Source of the DNA: Zantedeschia hybrid cultivar
Taxonomy: Eukaryota; Streptophyta; Magnoliopsida; Alismatales; Araceae
Assembly: GCA_030544215.1 (NCBI GenBank)
Contig: JARZZO010000013.1
Span: 21,690,729 to 21,754,728, forward strand
Direction: 5' to 3'
DNA length: 64,000 nt
Below the pieces are notes generated by a model. The model was not told the DNA's origin. It worked only from the letters and a program-made list of their open reading frames with translations, and ran no database searches. A program made the translations under genes and the position numbers. Positions 1 to 10,160 of this stretch are shown in pieces (positions within the stretch are counted from its first letter, which is position 1; every line of letters begins with the position of its first letter).

Positions 1-37
1 GTAATCTAACCGGGACTTCAATTGGTACAACCAACCC
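1..37. other. Left flank of solo LTR, unassigned
   Basis: A short flank before the first LTR copy. Its last five bases (33-37, AACCC) nearly match the five bases after that LTR (2677-2681, ATCCC), so it may hold one side of a target-site duplication. I recognise nothing else in it. Confidence 0.4.
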
Positions 38-1414
38 TGTAACGACCCGCAATCCTATGACCGGAGACCCGATCACTAAATGGATGTCGGCCCATTAACT
101 ACGGGTTCACACCCGGATCTCACACAACACATCTGGAGGAGTAAGTGCTAAACAAGGCTAAATATAACAATCTCTCGGACTACAAGGGTAAGCAAGTGCA
201 CAGGAAGGAAAATAACAATGTCCGTATACAGTCCAACAATAATTACATGTCTATCAAGTTAAATAAGTACAGGCAGAAGGAAAATACAACAACATCGGGG
301 CATACCCCGGAACAGAGACAGCTGCTGGTCCGCACACCAGGAAGACACCACGCTTCCGCTCACCGCGAAGTCCACACCTGAAACCGCAGGGAGTGAGCCA
401 CACCAGAAATGGGCTCAGTAGGGATCATCCGATCCCCCGCCTCCCACTCACACACCCGCAAGTGCAACAACACAGATATATGACAATTAAGCAAAGTAGT
501 AAACATAGCACCCAACCTGATATGAAACGTACGATAAGCAGTGTAACAAGAACAGTACCAAGTAACCCGAAGAACCCAACACAAAGTCACGTCTCACAGT
601 CAAAGTCCACGAAGCGACTGAACCACACTGTCGACCGAAGTCAAACGTCGCCTCCCAACACTACCACCACTGCTCACGCCTGTCCACCCCTACAGTGTTC
701 CGGGGCACTGTAGGGTGAGGCAATGAGCTAAACTAGGACTAGCTGGACTCAGTGTACCGCCACTGCCAGCTACGTGTGCACACAAGCAGTCTAGACTACT
801 GTCCTACCACCGGATTGCCTCCACGCTAGGCCTCAGCGCTTCCAGGAAGGCCCTGGGGACCGGCGAACCCCCGTCAAGCCGAAGCTACAGGAACTACCCA
901 CAAACCCAACTCTCCCGGGCTGCGTCAGGCCAAAGGGCTAAGGGTACCACTCGTAACCTTGATCAAAGGTCACATCAGGCCCAGTGGCTAAAGGGTAAAC
1001 CAACTCCCACCAGTACCAGCTCCACAGCAAGAAACGCGCCGGAAGCTGTCACGACAAACAGGGAAACCCCGACCCGCTGAGGACAAACAGCGATCCCTCG
1101 GATAGCACACCGGCTACTCCGGCCCGTCGGGCTCAAGGCGATCCTGCCTTCCTCAGCCAAAGGTAAAACACACATGTACCCCTTCTCCCACCAGTACAGC
1201 TCACAGACACCATGGCCCTTCTCCCATCGGCCCATGGTGACAGCGTAAACCACAGTCATATCGATCCACAGTCGTATAAGCACACACACACGTATAACAT
1301 GATGTAATTCCATTCACACAGAAGTCCTCAGTCTCAGTGTACAACGCAAAACATGCCATAGAACCGCCAACAGTGGCACACATGCTAAAAACCAGCACTA
1401 AGACAGTTTCTGTC

Positions 1415-1702
1415 TTGAATCGCGTCCACCTGTGAAGCCGCCGTTTAAAAACGCGTCAGGGTCGCCAGACGCCATTCAACCCAGAAATCCAGATTACAGA
1501 ACCCTTAAACGGGGGCATTTCCTGCCTAAATGGCGTCATGATGTCCCGACGTCCTTCTGAAAGGCGTCGTCCATCCATGACGTCATTTAGCGCCAGAACC
1601 CCTTACTCAGGAAACCTCGAACAGGGAGGTTTCTGCCCTAAAATGCGTCGTACTGACCCGACGTCTTTCGGAAAGGCGTCGACCAGGCACGACGCCATTT
1701 AG
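1415..1702. repeat. Cluster of paired 34-bp inverted-repeat modules (12-10-12)
   Basis: Six modules in three pairs start near 1415/1446, 1525/1557 and 1638/1669, so members of a pair are 31-32 bp apart and pairs are 110-113 bp apart. Each has a left arm like TTGAAACGCGTC or CTAAATGGCGTC, a spacer of exactly 10 nt with no conserved sequence, and a right arm like GACGCCATTCAG. The arms are near-complementary and could form a 12-bp stem. Confidence 0.85.
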
Positions 1703-2250
1703 CGCCAGAAACCAGGTTTCCTGGTTCAACCCGAGGGTTTCTCCCTTGAACCCCAAGCACCCAAAAAGCTCCAAAACCAAAAAGGGGGAAGATGAGAACG
1801 TCGAGCACCACGATCATGCTATGAAACCACGTCCACAAACACCGCCATTCCCACAAGGAATCCCCCTAAACATGCTCAATCTAACCCCAAACACGCCACA
1901 TCACGCCAAGAAGCAAACGAGCACACATGCAAGGTTTCGTCCCCCTACCGGTTCTTGAACTCCTCCAAGCTCCTCGCCACCGACCCGCCGCACCGCAGAC
2001 CGCCGCCGGTACCCTCGAGGACGCCGCCACTCAGCCGGGACGTCGGCCGCCGTCCGGAGAAGGGAACGCCGCGAAGGAGGTGGTGGAGGTAGAGGTGAGA
2101 GGTAAGGAGGCTATGGAGTGGTTGGAAGAGGAAGAAGAGGAAGGGAAGGGGAAGAAGAGCGTCGGAGAGGGAGGAGAGGGCGAGGAGAGAGAGAGTGAAG
2201 GGGAGAATGAGGGAAAGAAGGGGAGGCTCGCGGGGTCAATCCGAAACCAG

Positions 2251-2586
2251 CTGAAACGCGTCGATCGAGGCAGACGCCTATCAGTCTGACAGGACGGCCG
2301 TACTGACAGCGGTCTGAAACGCGTCACCCTCCACGGACGCCGTTCAGACGACAGGACAGGCCGTACTGACAACGCTCTGGCGCCGCACCCAGACGTCGCA
2401 GAGGTCACAGTCTGAATCGCGTCGACCGACATGGACGCCGTTCAGACGATGTGACCGGGGCCGTACTCTCGCGGCCCGAAACCCGCCCACGTGGCGCACA
2501 CGTGGCACAACACCCAGCAGACCTAAATGGCGTCCACACAACCTGACGCCTTTTGAAAGGCGTCGAGCAGTGCTGACGCCATTCAG
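2251..2586. repeat. Second cluster of 34-bp inverted-repeat modules
   Basis: Five more modules of the same 12-10-12 design start near 2251, 2314, 2412, 2523 and 2554, close to the end of the LTR that is its 5' end in element orientation. Spacers are all 10 nt and unrelated to one another, for example GATCGAGGCA, ACCCTCCACG and GACCGACATG. Confidence 0.85.
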
Positions 2587-2931
2587 CCAGAAATCTCAAG
2601 ACCCCTCCAGGGTCCAAACCAGGGGATCCGGCTCGAACCCGACCCGAACACAGAACCCGAAACCTCAGTCCTTACAATCCCGATGATCAAGGAGGAATAC
2701 CTTAATTTTGGGGACTTATGGAGGCCTCAACGTCAGCTTCTCTAGTCTGATCAAGGGACCAACCCAATCAGAGAGAGTTAATGACGTCAAGTAAGGTGTT
2801 CCTAAGAAAAGGAGGGTATTAGCCTCAGTGCGTATGACCTATAGCCTGGATGGCCTCTAATGCTTAATAATAATGGGTAGTAGCACACAAGTCACAAAAA
2901 TCTGAGAACTGAAAAATAACTAAGAAACTGC

Positions 2932-3084
2932 CTGAATCGCGTCGAGGGTAGTCGACGCTATTCAAACAAAATCTTAATTTTTCCGCAGAAACTCAGATGT
3001 AGACAGCAGAGAAAATATGACTGAAAGGCGTCTGGGTTAACTGACACAGTTTGAAACGCGTCAGTGCTCCTGGACGTCTTTCAA
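2932..3084. repeat. Three 34-bp inverted-repeat modules outside the solo LTR
   Basis: Modules start at 2932, 3021 and 3051. Arms follow the CTGAATCGCGTC / GACGCTATTCAA pattern and each spacer is 10 nt. The module at 3021 has a decayed right arm (GACACAGTTTGA). Confidence 0.8.
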
Positions 3085-4173
3085 GTCGCAGAAACAGTTT
3101 TCCAGGAGGAATTTCTAGATTGATTCCTCCTCAAACAGAATGAAGACGGTAAATAATCAGATCATGCAAGATTTTTAGTTCCAGATTTTAACAGGATGAC
3201 TTTACTAACTAAACAACTAGAAAATCAATCAATCACACATCATTTTCATCACAAAAACAGCTTTTTAAACTAATCAAGGGGAGGGCAAGATCTTGCCGCT
3301 GGGGTGTGCACGTGGTGCACGTGGGAAATTAACTAAACTAAAACACTCACCAATTGGTGAGGACGTGTCGAAAGACACAAGTGGTGCACCGTGGGTGCCC
3401 GATTGATGATAACAAGAACAAAAAACTGAAAGATGGCAAGACCAAGTCCCACCGTGATCGCCAAAAAAGCTGTGAGTACTTAAAATGGTCGTGTACTTAT
3501 CATGAAAAACTATGTTATTTAGTGCAAAATAACCTATTAAAAATAGAAACTAAGTGCAGTGATCGCCAGAAACTTTTAACTAAAAAGTTCCAAAAGAAGA
3601 TTTTGATCGCCTACCTGTTTGAATGCGGAAGATGTTGAGCTCTTGATTCCCCTTCCTCAGCCGGCTGAAGAAAGAGAGCCCTTTCTTGCTTTTGTTCTTG
3701 TTGTTGAGTTTGAAGTTGAGGATCTTCCAGAAATCCTTGTGACTTGATTTTGCTATCTTGATTCTCCTTTGCTCCGTACAGCAAAAGTAAAAATGGAAAT
3801 GATGATGAGAACTTAAGCAATAATAGTATCCATTCTAATCATGCTTTTAAACATGAAATTAAATAGCAAACTTACTTGTTTAATGGCTTTTGAAACCCCT
3901 TAATCAAATAGGTTTTGAAAAGAATGAATGTGTTGTGTGTTGTGTGTTGCATGAAGTGATGATGAAGAATGCAGAACTAAATGAAATGCAGAAATAAAAG
4001 ACTTATGCCCAATGGTTGAATCCTTGAATTGGATGAAGAATCTTGAAAGGACGACGACTTCTGAAAACAGCGCTTCAGCGTTTCGACGTTGTCGCTTCGG
4101 TCTTCAATTCACTATCGCTTCGATCACCAATTTTTAATAATGTTCAACCCCGTTACCCATTGAATATGTAAAG

Positions 4174-4182
4174 TATTTATAG
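4174..4182 (-). promoter_or_regulatory. TATA box of minus-oriented LTR
   Basis: CTATAAATA on the minus strand, followed by a C-rich/T-rich stretch. It lies about 580 nt from the TGTAGACACGC terminus at 4764, a plausible U3 length. Activity is inference. Confidence 0.5.
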
Positions 4183-4280
4183 ACTTCTTCTACGTTCATG
4201 ATTTACATTGAAAAATCTTAGGATTTATCCATCTTAACCGACAGATAAATACTGATTAATTCATCTTTATCTGTAATTAT

Positions 4281-4576
4281 CTAAAACGCGTCAACTATGG
4301 TAGACGCCTTTCAGATTAATTAAGATAAAGATAAACATCCGGGAAAACTTATCTTTATCTTTATTAGATAAAACGCGTCCACATGTGCAGACGTCTTTTA
4401 CACTAATTAAGATAAGGATAAATATCCGGAAGAGAAGTTAAAATAGCTTAAAACTTAAAACGCGTCATGCCTAACAGATGCCTTTTAGCTAATTAATCAA
4501 CTGATTAAAATTTAAATTTAAACACTAAAATAAGAATAAACTCTAAATGGCGTCCATTTGAGTAGACGTCTTTTAG
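4281..4576. repeat. Four 34-bp modules at a regular 87-88 bp period
   Basis: Modules start at 4281, about 4368, 4456 and 4543, spaced 87-88 bp apart in otherwise AT-rich DNA. Spacers are all 10 nt: AACTATGGTA, CACATGTGCA, ATGCCTAACA, CATTTGAGTA. Arms keep the GCGTC / GACGCC or GACGTC cores. Confidence 0.85.
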
Positions 4577-4764
4577 ATTCCTTCATATTTTAACAGAAAT
4601 TTGAACTAAAATCAATTTAATTGATTAACTTAAACATGTCTATTAAACTCGACACTCAAAAAGATCAATAAGAATTAATCAATGATTAAATATTAGACCA
4701 TTCTGAGGCATTATTATATGATATGAAATTTACTCAAAATGATGTCAAAATTAGCGTGTCTACA

Positions 4765-5147
4765 ATGATGTCCTGATATACTCTTCTACTGAAGAAGCAC
4801 ACAAGGAATACTTGAATATTATTTCGGAAACTCTCAGAACTCACAAACTATATGCCAAATTCAGCAAGTGAGAGTTTTGGTTACAACAAATTCAATTCCT
4901 TGGCCATATTATTTCTAAAGAAGGTGTAGTTATTGATCCGACCAAGATTCAAGCTATACTTAATTGGGAAGCACCCAAGACTCTAACTGAAGTTCGAAGT
5001 TTTCTAGTTCTAGTTGGATACTACTGACGCTTTATAGAAGGGTTTGCTACTCTAGCAGTCCCTCTTACTAAGCTAACTTGGAAAGGGGTAAGATTTTTGT
5101 GGACAGAAGAATGTGAAAGAAGCTTCTAGGAGCTATAGAAAAGATTA
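4765..5147 (+). pseudogene. Ty3/Gypsy reverse transcriptase/RNase H remnant
   Basis: Conceptual translation reads through DVLIYS (end of the RT YxDD box), EFWLQQIQFLGHIIS, and the RT-RNase H connection (IQAILNWEAPKTLTEVR, then FIEGFATLAVPLTKL). Three in-frame stops break it (after KFS, inside GYYxRF, and in the last codons). The left end is cut at the catalytic YxDD by the LTR-like DNA ending at 4764, and the right end is cut by the LTR beginning at 5148. It is a dead remnant of a gypsy element other than the Athila-like one further right. Confidence 0.8.
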
Positions 5148-6763
5148 TGTAAGGATTGAGGTTTCAGGTACAGTCTTGGATGGACGACGCGATTCAGACA
5201 TTCTGTCAGAGTATGGCCCGGTCTTGTCACTTGATAGGCGTATGCCCATGATGACGCGATTTAAGCAGTTTCAGTTTACACCCCGAACCTTCCCTCCTTT
5301 CTCTCATTCTCTCCTTCTCACTCTCTCTCTTCCCTCTCTCCGATCCTTTCCATTTCCGTTTCCCTTTCTCCTTCCCCTTCTTCCTATTCCACCACTCCAA
5401 CACCTCTCTACCTCTCACCACTACCACTACCACTTCCTCCGCAGCACTTCATTCTCCGGGTGGCGGCCAACATTCCGGCAGAGTGACGGTATCCACAGCG
5501 GTACCAGCGGCGGTTTGCGGCGCGGCGGTTCGTCGGCACGGATCCAGGAAGAGTTCAAGTAACCGGTAGGGGGACGATCCTTATATGTGATGTGGTTGTT
5601 TTAATCCATGTTTTCCTACTTGAAGCATGTAATGTATGAAGAGAATTGGGTAGAATGCGCATGTTTAAAAGGCTTTTACATGAAATTGGTCATTTTTACG
5701 AAATTGGGATTAGTGTGTTCCAAGTACTAAATTGGATTCTCCTTGTCTTTTCTTATTTTTGTGGCATTTTTTGGGTGATTTTGGGGGAGAAATTGTAAGA
5801 GAACTTGGAATTGGGCTATAAATGGCATCTTGATAGGACGAAGATTTATGTATAATTGGAATCACATTGTGTGTACATGTGTTTATGCGATTATGGTTTG
5901 CGTTTAACATCTTGTGTCGGTGTAGGAGGGACGCGATGTCCAGGTGGCATTGTTGCCATAGTGGTATGGAAGGGGTACATGTTAGTATTTCGCTTATGGC
6001 TGGGGGAAGCAGAACCACCTTGAGCCAGTCAGGCGGAGTAGCCAGCACGCTATCCGAGGGGTTGCTGTTTGGTCCCAGTGGATCAGTGTTTTTCTAGTTT
6101 GTTGTGGCAGTTTTCGGCATGTTTCTTACTGTGGAGCTGGGTGTGGAGCTGTTGCAGTTTACCCTTTCGCCACTGGGCCTGATGTAACTTGAGATATCGA
6201 GGTTACGAGTGGTACCCTTCGCCTTTTGGCCTGATGTGACCCGGGAGGTTAGGGTTACGGGTAGTCCCTATAGCTTCGGCTTGAGGGGGTTTCGCCAGTC
6301 CCCAGGGCCCTCTTGAAGCGCCAAGGCCTGGCGTTGAGGGAAGTCCGGTCGATAGGACAATGGTCTAGACTGCTTGTGTGCACATGTAACTGGGCGGTGG
6401 TGGTTCACTAGTCCTAGTTAGTCCTAGTTTGACTCACTGCCTCACCCTACGGTGCTCGGAACATCATAGGGGTAGACAGGCGTGGGTGTTGGTGGTGTTA
6501 TGAGGCGCCATTGTACGTGGTCGATAGTGTGGTTTGAGTATTTAGCTGGATCTTTGGTTACGAATTGTGGTGTTGAATTGGGTTACTTGAATTGCTTAGA
6601 ACTGTGCCTATTGCGTTATAAATGCGTGTGTTTTATATCGAAATCTGGGAACTGTGTTTATTGCTTTAATTAAATTGCCTTCATTTCCGTATTGCTGCAC
6701 TTGTGTATGTGTGTGGGAGGTGGGGATCAGATGATCCCTACTGAGCCCAATTCTGGTGTGGCT
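5148..6763 (+). mobile_element. Truncated gypsy LTR, plus orientation
   Basis: A diverged relative of the 2.7-kb LTR at 38-2676, in the opposite orientation. It starts with TGTAAGGATTGAGG, keeps the CT-rich block (5280-5420), the stretch with GGAAGCAGAACCACCTTGAGC, and the end block TGAGCCCAATTCTGGTGTGG, but lacks the last ~370 bp. The loss coincides with the insertion point of LTR E at 6764. At least one 12-10-12 module survives (near 5234-5266). Short open frames such as 5113-5562 are low-complexity translations of the CT tract. Confidence 0.75.
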
Positions 6764-7078
6764 TGATGAATATGGGTGTCATCTAAGCCAATCATAAGGC
6801 ACCTATTTCAATCTGGTTCACTAATCAATGGCATTAAATTCATTATATAGATTGGCATATTTATAATTGTGCATAATGAAGTCTATGAATATGTGCAATA
6901 GTCATTAGATTATGATGAGATCATAATAATGAGACTGATGACTTATAAACACATATCCTCAATTGTTCCTAGTCGTAGGATGTTTGAGAAGGACATCAAA
7001 CATCCGGTTAGACTAGTACAGGTTATTCCAGCTCATATGATGAGGGTGACTGATCTCGTTAGTTACTAGTGTGGAGAT
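6764..7078 (+). mobile_element. Copia LTR 'E', left part (split by element D)
   Basis: The first 315 bp of a copia LTR starting TGATGAATATGGGTGTC. It matches the first ~315 bp of the LTR that follows at 7079 and stops at GTGGAGA. The sequence after D's 3' LTR (25975 on) resumes at GAGACACAATGGTAAACC, exactly where this copy breaks off. So this is one LTR split by D, not a tandem duplication. Confidence 0.85.
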
Positions 7079-8664
7079 TGATGGATATAGGTGTCCTCTA
7101 AGCCAATCATTAGGCACCTATTTCAATCTGGTTCACTAATAAATGGCATTAAATTCATTATGTAGATTGACATATTTATAATTGCGCATAATGAAGTCCA
7201 TGAATATGTGCGATAGTCATCAGATTATGATGAGATCATAATAATGAGACTGATAACTTATAAACACATATTCTCAATTGTTCCTAGTCGTAGGATGCTT
7301 GATAAGGACATCAAACATCCGGTTAGACTAGTACAGGTTATTCCAGCTCATATGAGGAGGGTGACTGATCTCGTTAGTTACTAGTGTGGAGACACAATGG
7401 TAAACCTGTAGGTGCTCATTGGAGAATAAGTTCACTGAACTGATCCGACATGAATCGCCGAATGGTAATTTACTTGACTGTCAATCAGCTTGATTCATCG
7501 TCACAGTAGCGTGGTTGATCCTTGGACTTGAGACACCAAAGACACCTTGTCAGTGGACTTCTGGACTTTGACCATGACCTACGAATCCCTATCCACGGGA
7601 TCTCAAATAGTCAAGGATCGGGTCCAGCGGAAGACCTTCGAAGGTGATTGTGTGTTCAATAGAGGATCGTTCGCTCTCAGGTAACTGGAGAGAGAATGCC
7701 CTAGAGTAGATACGCAGGAGTCTCTGGCCAGAGCAGAAACAATATCAGAAAAATGGTTTTTGGATATTGTACAGCGGAGTCTAATTCAAGTGAGTTGACC
7801 ATCTAGGGTTTGACAGTTGACCATACCCTACGTTAACTCGAGAGCATTGTGCGAACGAAGGATTATAGCCACGTGGTAACTGTGGACGAACAGGTTCCAT
7901 GAGTGGGTTGATGAACCCCATTACCTTCTGGGATCATGCGGTGTTGCTTGGCACCCAACTTGATCAGAAGTTCGACTGAATTTACATGCGATGTCAATTC
8001 GGTTAAGTAATTAGTTAATATATAGATATTAATTAATTACAATAAGTCAATAACTAGTTATTGGACTTAACGGGCTGAAAACCGGACTGGTAAATGGGCC
8101 TAGAGGGTCACACGCAATAAGATTCTCAGTCGGTGGTACATAAGTGAGATTTATATTAACTCGGAGACTTTTGTGAAAAGTCGCGCCGACTTAATATATA
8201 TACACGCTGTTGAGAAACCCTGGGGCAAGCTCCATGATTTTTCTTGCTGGCCGTCATCCCCCCTTTCTCTCTCCTCCTCTGGGCGTCCCATTCGGCGCGC
8301 CAGAACAACTTCCGTCTCCGCCACGTGTGATTCTCGAAAGTCGGGAATTCCCGTCGGCGGGATTTCCGCAATCGTTGCGGCGACGGATCTTCAGCGAGCG
8401 AGCTGAAATGGACGAGGGATCGAGGACGAACCACCGCGGAGGATCGCGTGGATACCGCTGGAGGCCGGACGCTTGTGCGGCTTGCGGCATCACCTCGACG
8501 GAACCGAGACAGAAGCGGATTCGAATCCACGCACGGTAATCGGATTACTTCTCGTAGTTTTCGGTTTGAGTTTTTTCGTTCCGAATCGGATCAACGGCAT
8601 CGGGCGGGTTTATTTTTGTTCTTCGTTTCCACTGCGTTCTTCGCGTCCCGCCCGGATCCTAACA
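7079..8664 (+). repeat. 5' LTR of copia element D
   Basis: Begins TGATGGATATAGGTG and ends CCTAACA immediately before the primer site. Its partner is 24391-25974. It contains a TATA box near 8194 and a GC-rich downstream part (8270-8530). Open frames at 8173-8539 are in-LTR and not conserved as proteins. Confidence 0.9.
8194..8202 (+). promoter_or_regulatory. TATA box in 5' LTR of D
   Basis: ATATATATA in the context GACTTAATATATATACACG. The same context occurs in the 3' LTR (about 25503-25513) and in LTR E (about 26790-26800). It is the only TATA-like stretch suitably placed for the LTR promoter. Confidence 0.55.
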
Positions 8665-8665
8665 G

Positions 8666-8677
8666 TGGTATCAGAGC
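8666..8677 (+). other. Primer binding site of element D (tRNA-iMet)
   Basis: TGGTATCAGAGC one base after the LTR end (AACA, then G). It is complementary to the 3' end of initiator tRNA-Met, the usual primer for plant copia elements, and it fixes the LTR boundary at 8664. Confidence 0.9.
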
Positions 8678-9235
8678 CAGGTTCCGCTCTGATCCGCTCC
8701 GGAACGATAACATTATTATTCTAAATTATTTCATGCATAAATTCGTTTTTCCTCATAGATATTGTTCATAGGATGAACTTAGAATTTCGAATTTAATTTT
8801 TCTGTGCGAAAAACGAAATTTTTTGAGGGTTTCATCGCGTTCTTCATGGTGATGAAGAACTTGATTTGTGGGCTTCAAAAGGGGATTAATGATGGTTGGA
8901 CCATCTCTGTGGATTTGTTGGTATGACCAACTACCCCTCGCCATCCCCGGAAAATTTTCATGGCGGCCGGTGGAGCTTTTCTTCCCATAATTTTCAAGAG
9001 TTGAAAAAGAATTATGGAAAAAGCTGAAATCTGCGAAACTGCACAAATCTCCAACTTTGGAGGTTCACCGGCGGCGAAGGAGTCGCCGGAAGGCCACCAC
9101 CGGCAGGGGAAATGAAAGTGGTGACATCCCTCTGCAATTTCGGGCCACCATCGCGGCTGGCGGCGGTGGCGGCGCCGCCCAAAATAGGCTTCAAACAGGG
9201 CCAAAAACCCTAAAAAACCAACCTGGTCGAACTGT

Positions 9236-9510
9236 TGCTGGTGGGCCTGAACCGGCCGGCCCCGAGCCGGTCCGAGCCGGTTCGGCTAGGCGGCCTGGGC
9301 CTGGCCCGGGCGCGCCAGGCGCCGGACCTGGCTCGGCCAGGTCGCCTGAGCCAGGGGCCTAGCCTGGCTCGGCCAGGTCGCACCCAGGCTGGGTCCTGGT
9401 TGAGCCCAGGGCCATCTGGCCCGAGCCAGGTGCCCCCTGGCTCCAGCCAGACGAGCCAGGTTCAGCCCTGGCTGCACTGGCTCGAGCCAGGGGGGCCCAT
9501 TAAGCCCTGA
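9236..9510. repeat. GC-rich palindromic tract in leader of D
   Basis: Many overlapping copies of elements like CCTGGCTCGGCCAGG and GGCTCGAGCCAGG, each close to its own reverse complement. Similar tracts occupy the same leader position in A, B and C. Confidence 0.7.
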
Positions 9511-9659
9511 TTGGGCCCATTTAAGCCAATTTTGGCCCAATTAACCCCAAAAACCTCTTATTTAATTAAAAACCCCATCCTATTTAACTTGACATTGAAA
9601 TTAATAATGTTTAAAATTGTTTTAAACATTAAATTAATTATTTTGAGTTAAAAGGGGAG

Positions 9660-10160
9660 AGATAATTAAGATATGATCTTAATTATGGATTATTATTTTA
9701 ATCAAACCTTTTGTGGGGTTTATTAAGATATGATCTTAATAGTTAATTGCTTTTAACTAAATAAGATAGGATCTTAATGATTTTAATTAATTAATTAAAT
9801 GATTTATAATTGAGATATGATCTTAATTATAAATAACTTTTAATTAGTTAATTAAAGGGGTTTATAATTTGAGATTTGATCTTAAATAAAGGGGATTAAG
9901 ATGTGTTCTTAATCTATTATTAACAAATGTTGTTATTTATATAAAATGAGATCTTAATTAATTATTAACAATTATTGTTATTAATGATTAAGATAAAATT
10001 AACAAATGTTGTTAATTTATATTTAAGATGGGATCTTAAAATTAATTAACAAACGTTGTTAATTATTTAAGGGATTAGATCATTGTCATGGTTTTAAAAT
10101 TAATTGACAAATGTTGTTAACTTTACTTTAATTAACCAATTAGATAATTCTTTAGCAATT
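9660..10160. repeat. AT-rich short-palindrome array in leader of D
   Basis: Two palindrome types recur. The first is ATTAAGATATGATCTTAAT and variants (near 9666, 9723, 9762, 9810, 9868, 9896, 10023). The second is TTAACAAATGTTGTTAA and variants (from about 9920 to 10120). Weaker versions with TAATAGTTATTA continue to about 10650. The array lies directly after the GC-rich tract. Confidence 0.7.

Larger units (their letters stand above)
38..2676 (-). mobile_element. Solo LTR of a Ty3/Gypsy-type element (2,639 bp)
   Basis: This is a third copy of the LTR that flanks the gag-only element at 44591-51559. Read on the minus strand it begins TGTAAGGACTGAGG and ends GGTCGTTACA, the same termini as those LTRs. 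No primer site, polypurine tract or coding sequence adjoins it, and the flanking pentamers differ by one base (AACCC and ATCCC), as expected after LTR-LTR recombination followed by a point change. It is about 60 bp shorter than the 2,699-bp copies because of a deletion near 1425-1440 that fuses two hairpin modules. Open frames inside it are low-complexity and I do not treat them as genes. Confidence 0.85.
2677..4764 (-). mobile_element. LTR-like sequence, minus orientation, possibly Tat/Ogre-like
   Basis: Read on the minus strand this stretch opens at 4764 with TGTAGACACGC, directly abutting gypsy RT sequence, and has a TATA box about 580 nt in. That suits an LTR whose first base is 4764. The sequence around 2690-2870, read on the minus strand, resembles the conserved part of Tat/Ogre LTRs from memory only. 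It holds no coding region I recognise. It contains seven of the 34-bp inverted-repeat modules seen in the gypsy LTRs. The left border is not identified; the element may extend beyond the window, with the solo LTR nested in it. Confidence 0.4.

Noticed and set aside
1927..2432. Open frames on both strands in the solo LTR (for example a Glu-rich 120 aa frame and a Ser/Pro-rich 133 aa frame), with counterparts at 46572-47054 and 50842-51324
   Set aside because: They translate a GA/CT-rich block, change frame between LTR copies and lie inside an LTR. I see no domain and no sign of protein conservation.
5113..5562. 149-codon open frame rich in Ser, Phe, Leu and Pro
   Set aside because: It crosses from RT remnant into the LTR and mostly translates a CT-rich tract.
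6764..7392. Apparent tandem duplication of about 315 bp of copia LTR
   Set aside because: The first copy continues after element D at 25975, so it is one LTR split by a nested insertion.
9057..9540. Overlapping long frames on both strands in the GC-rich leader tract of D
   Set aside because: Open frames on both strands follow from the lack of stop codons in GC-rich repeats; the peptides are repeat translations.
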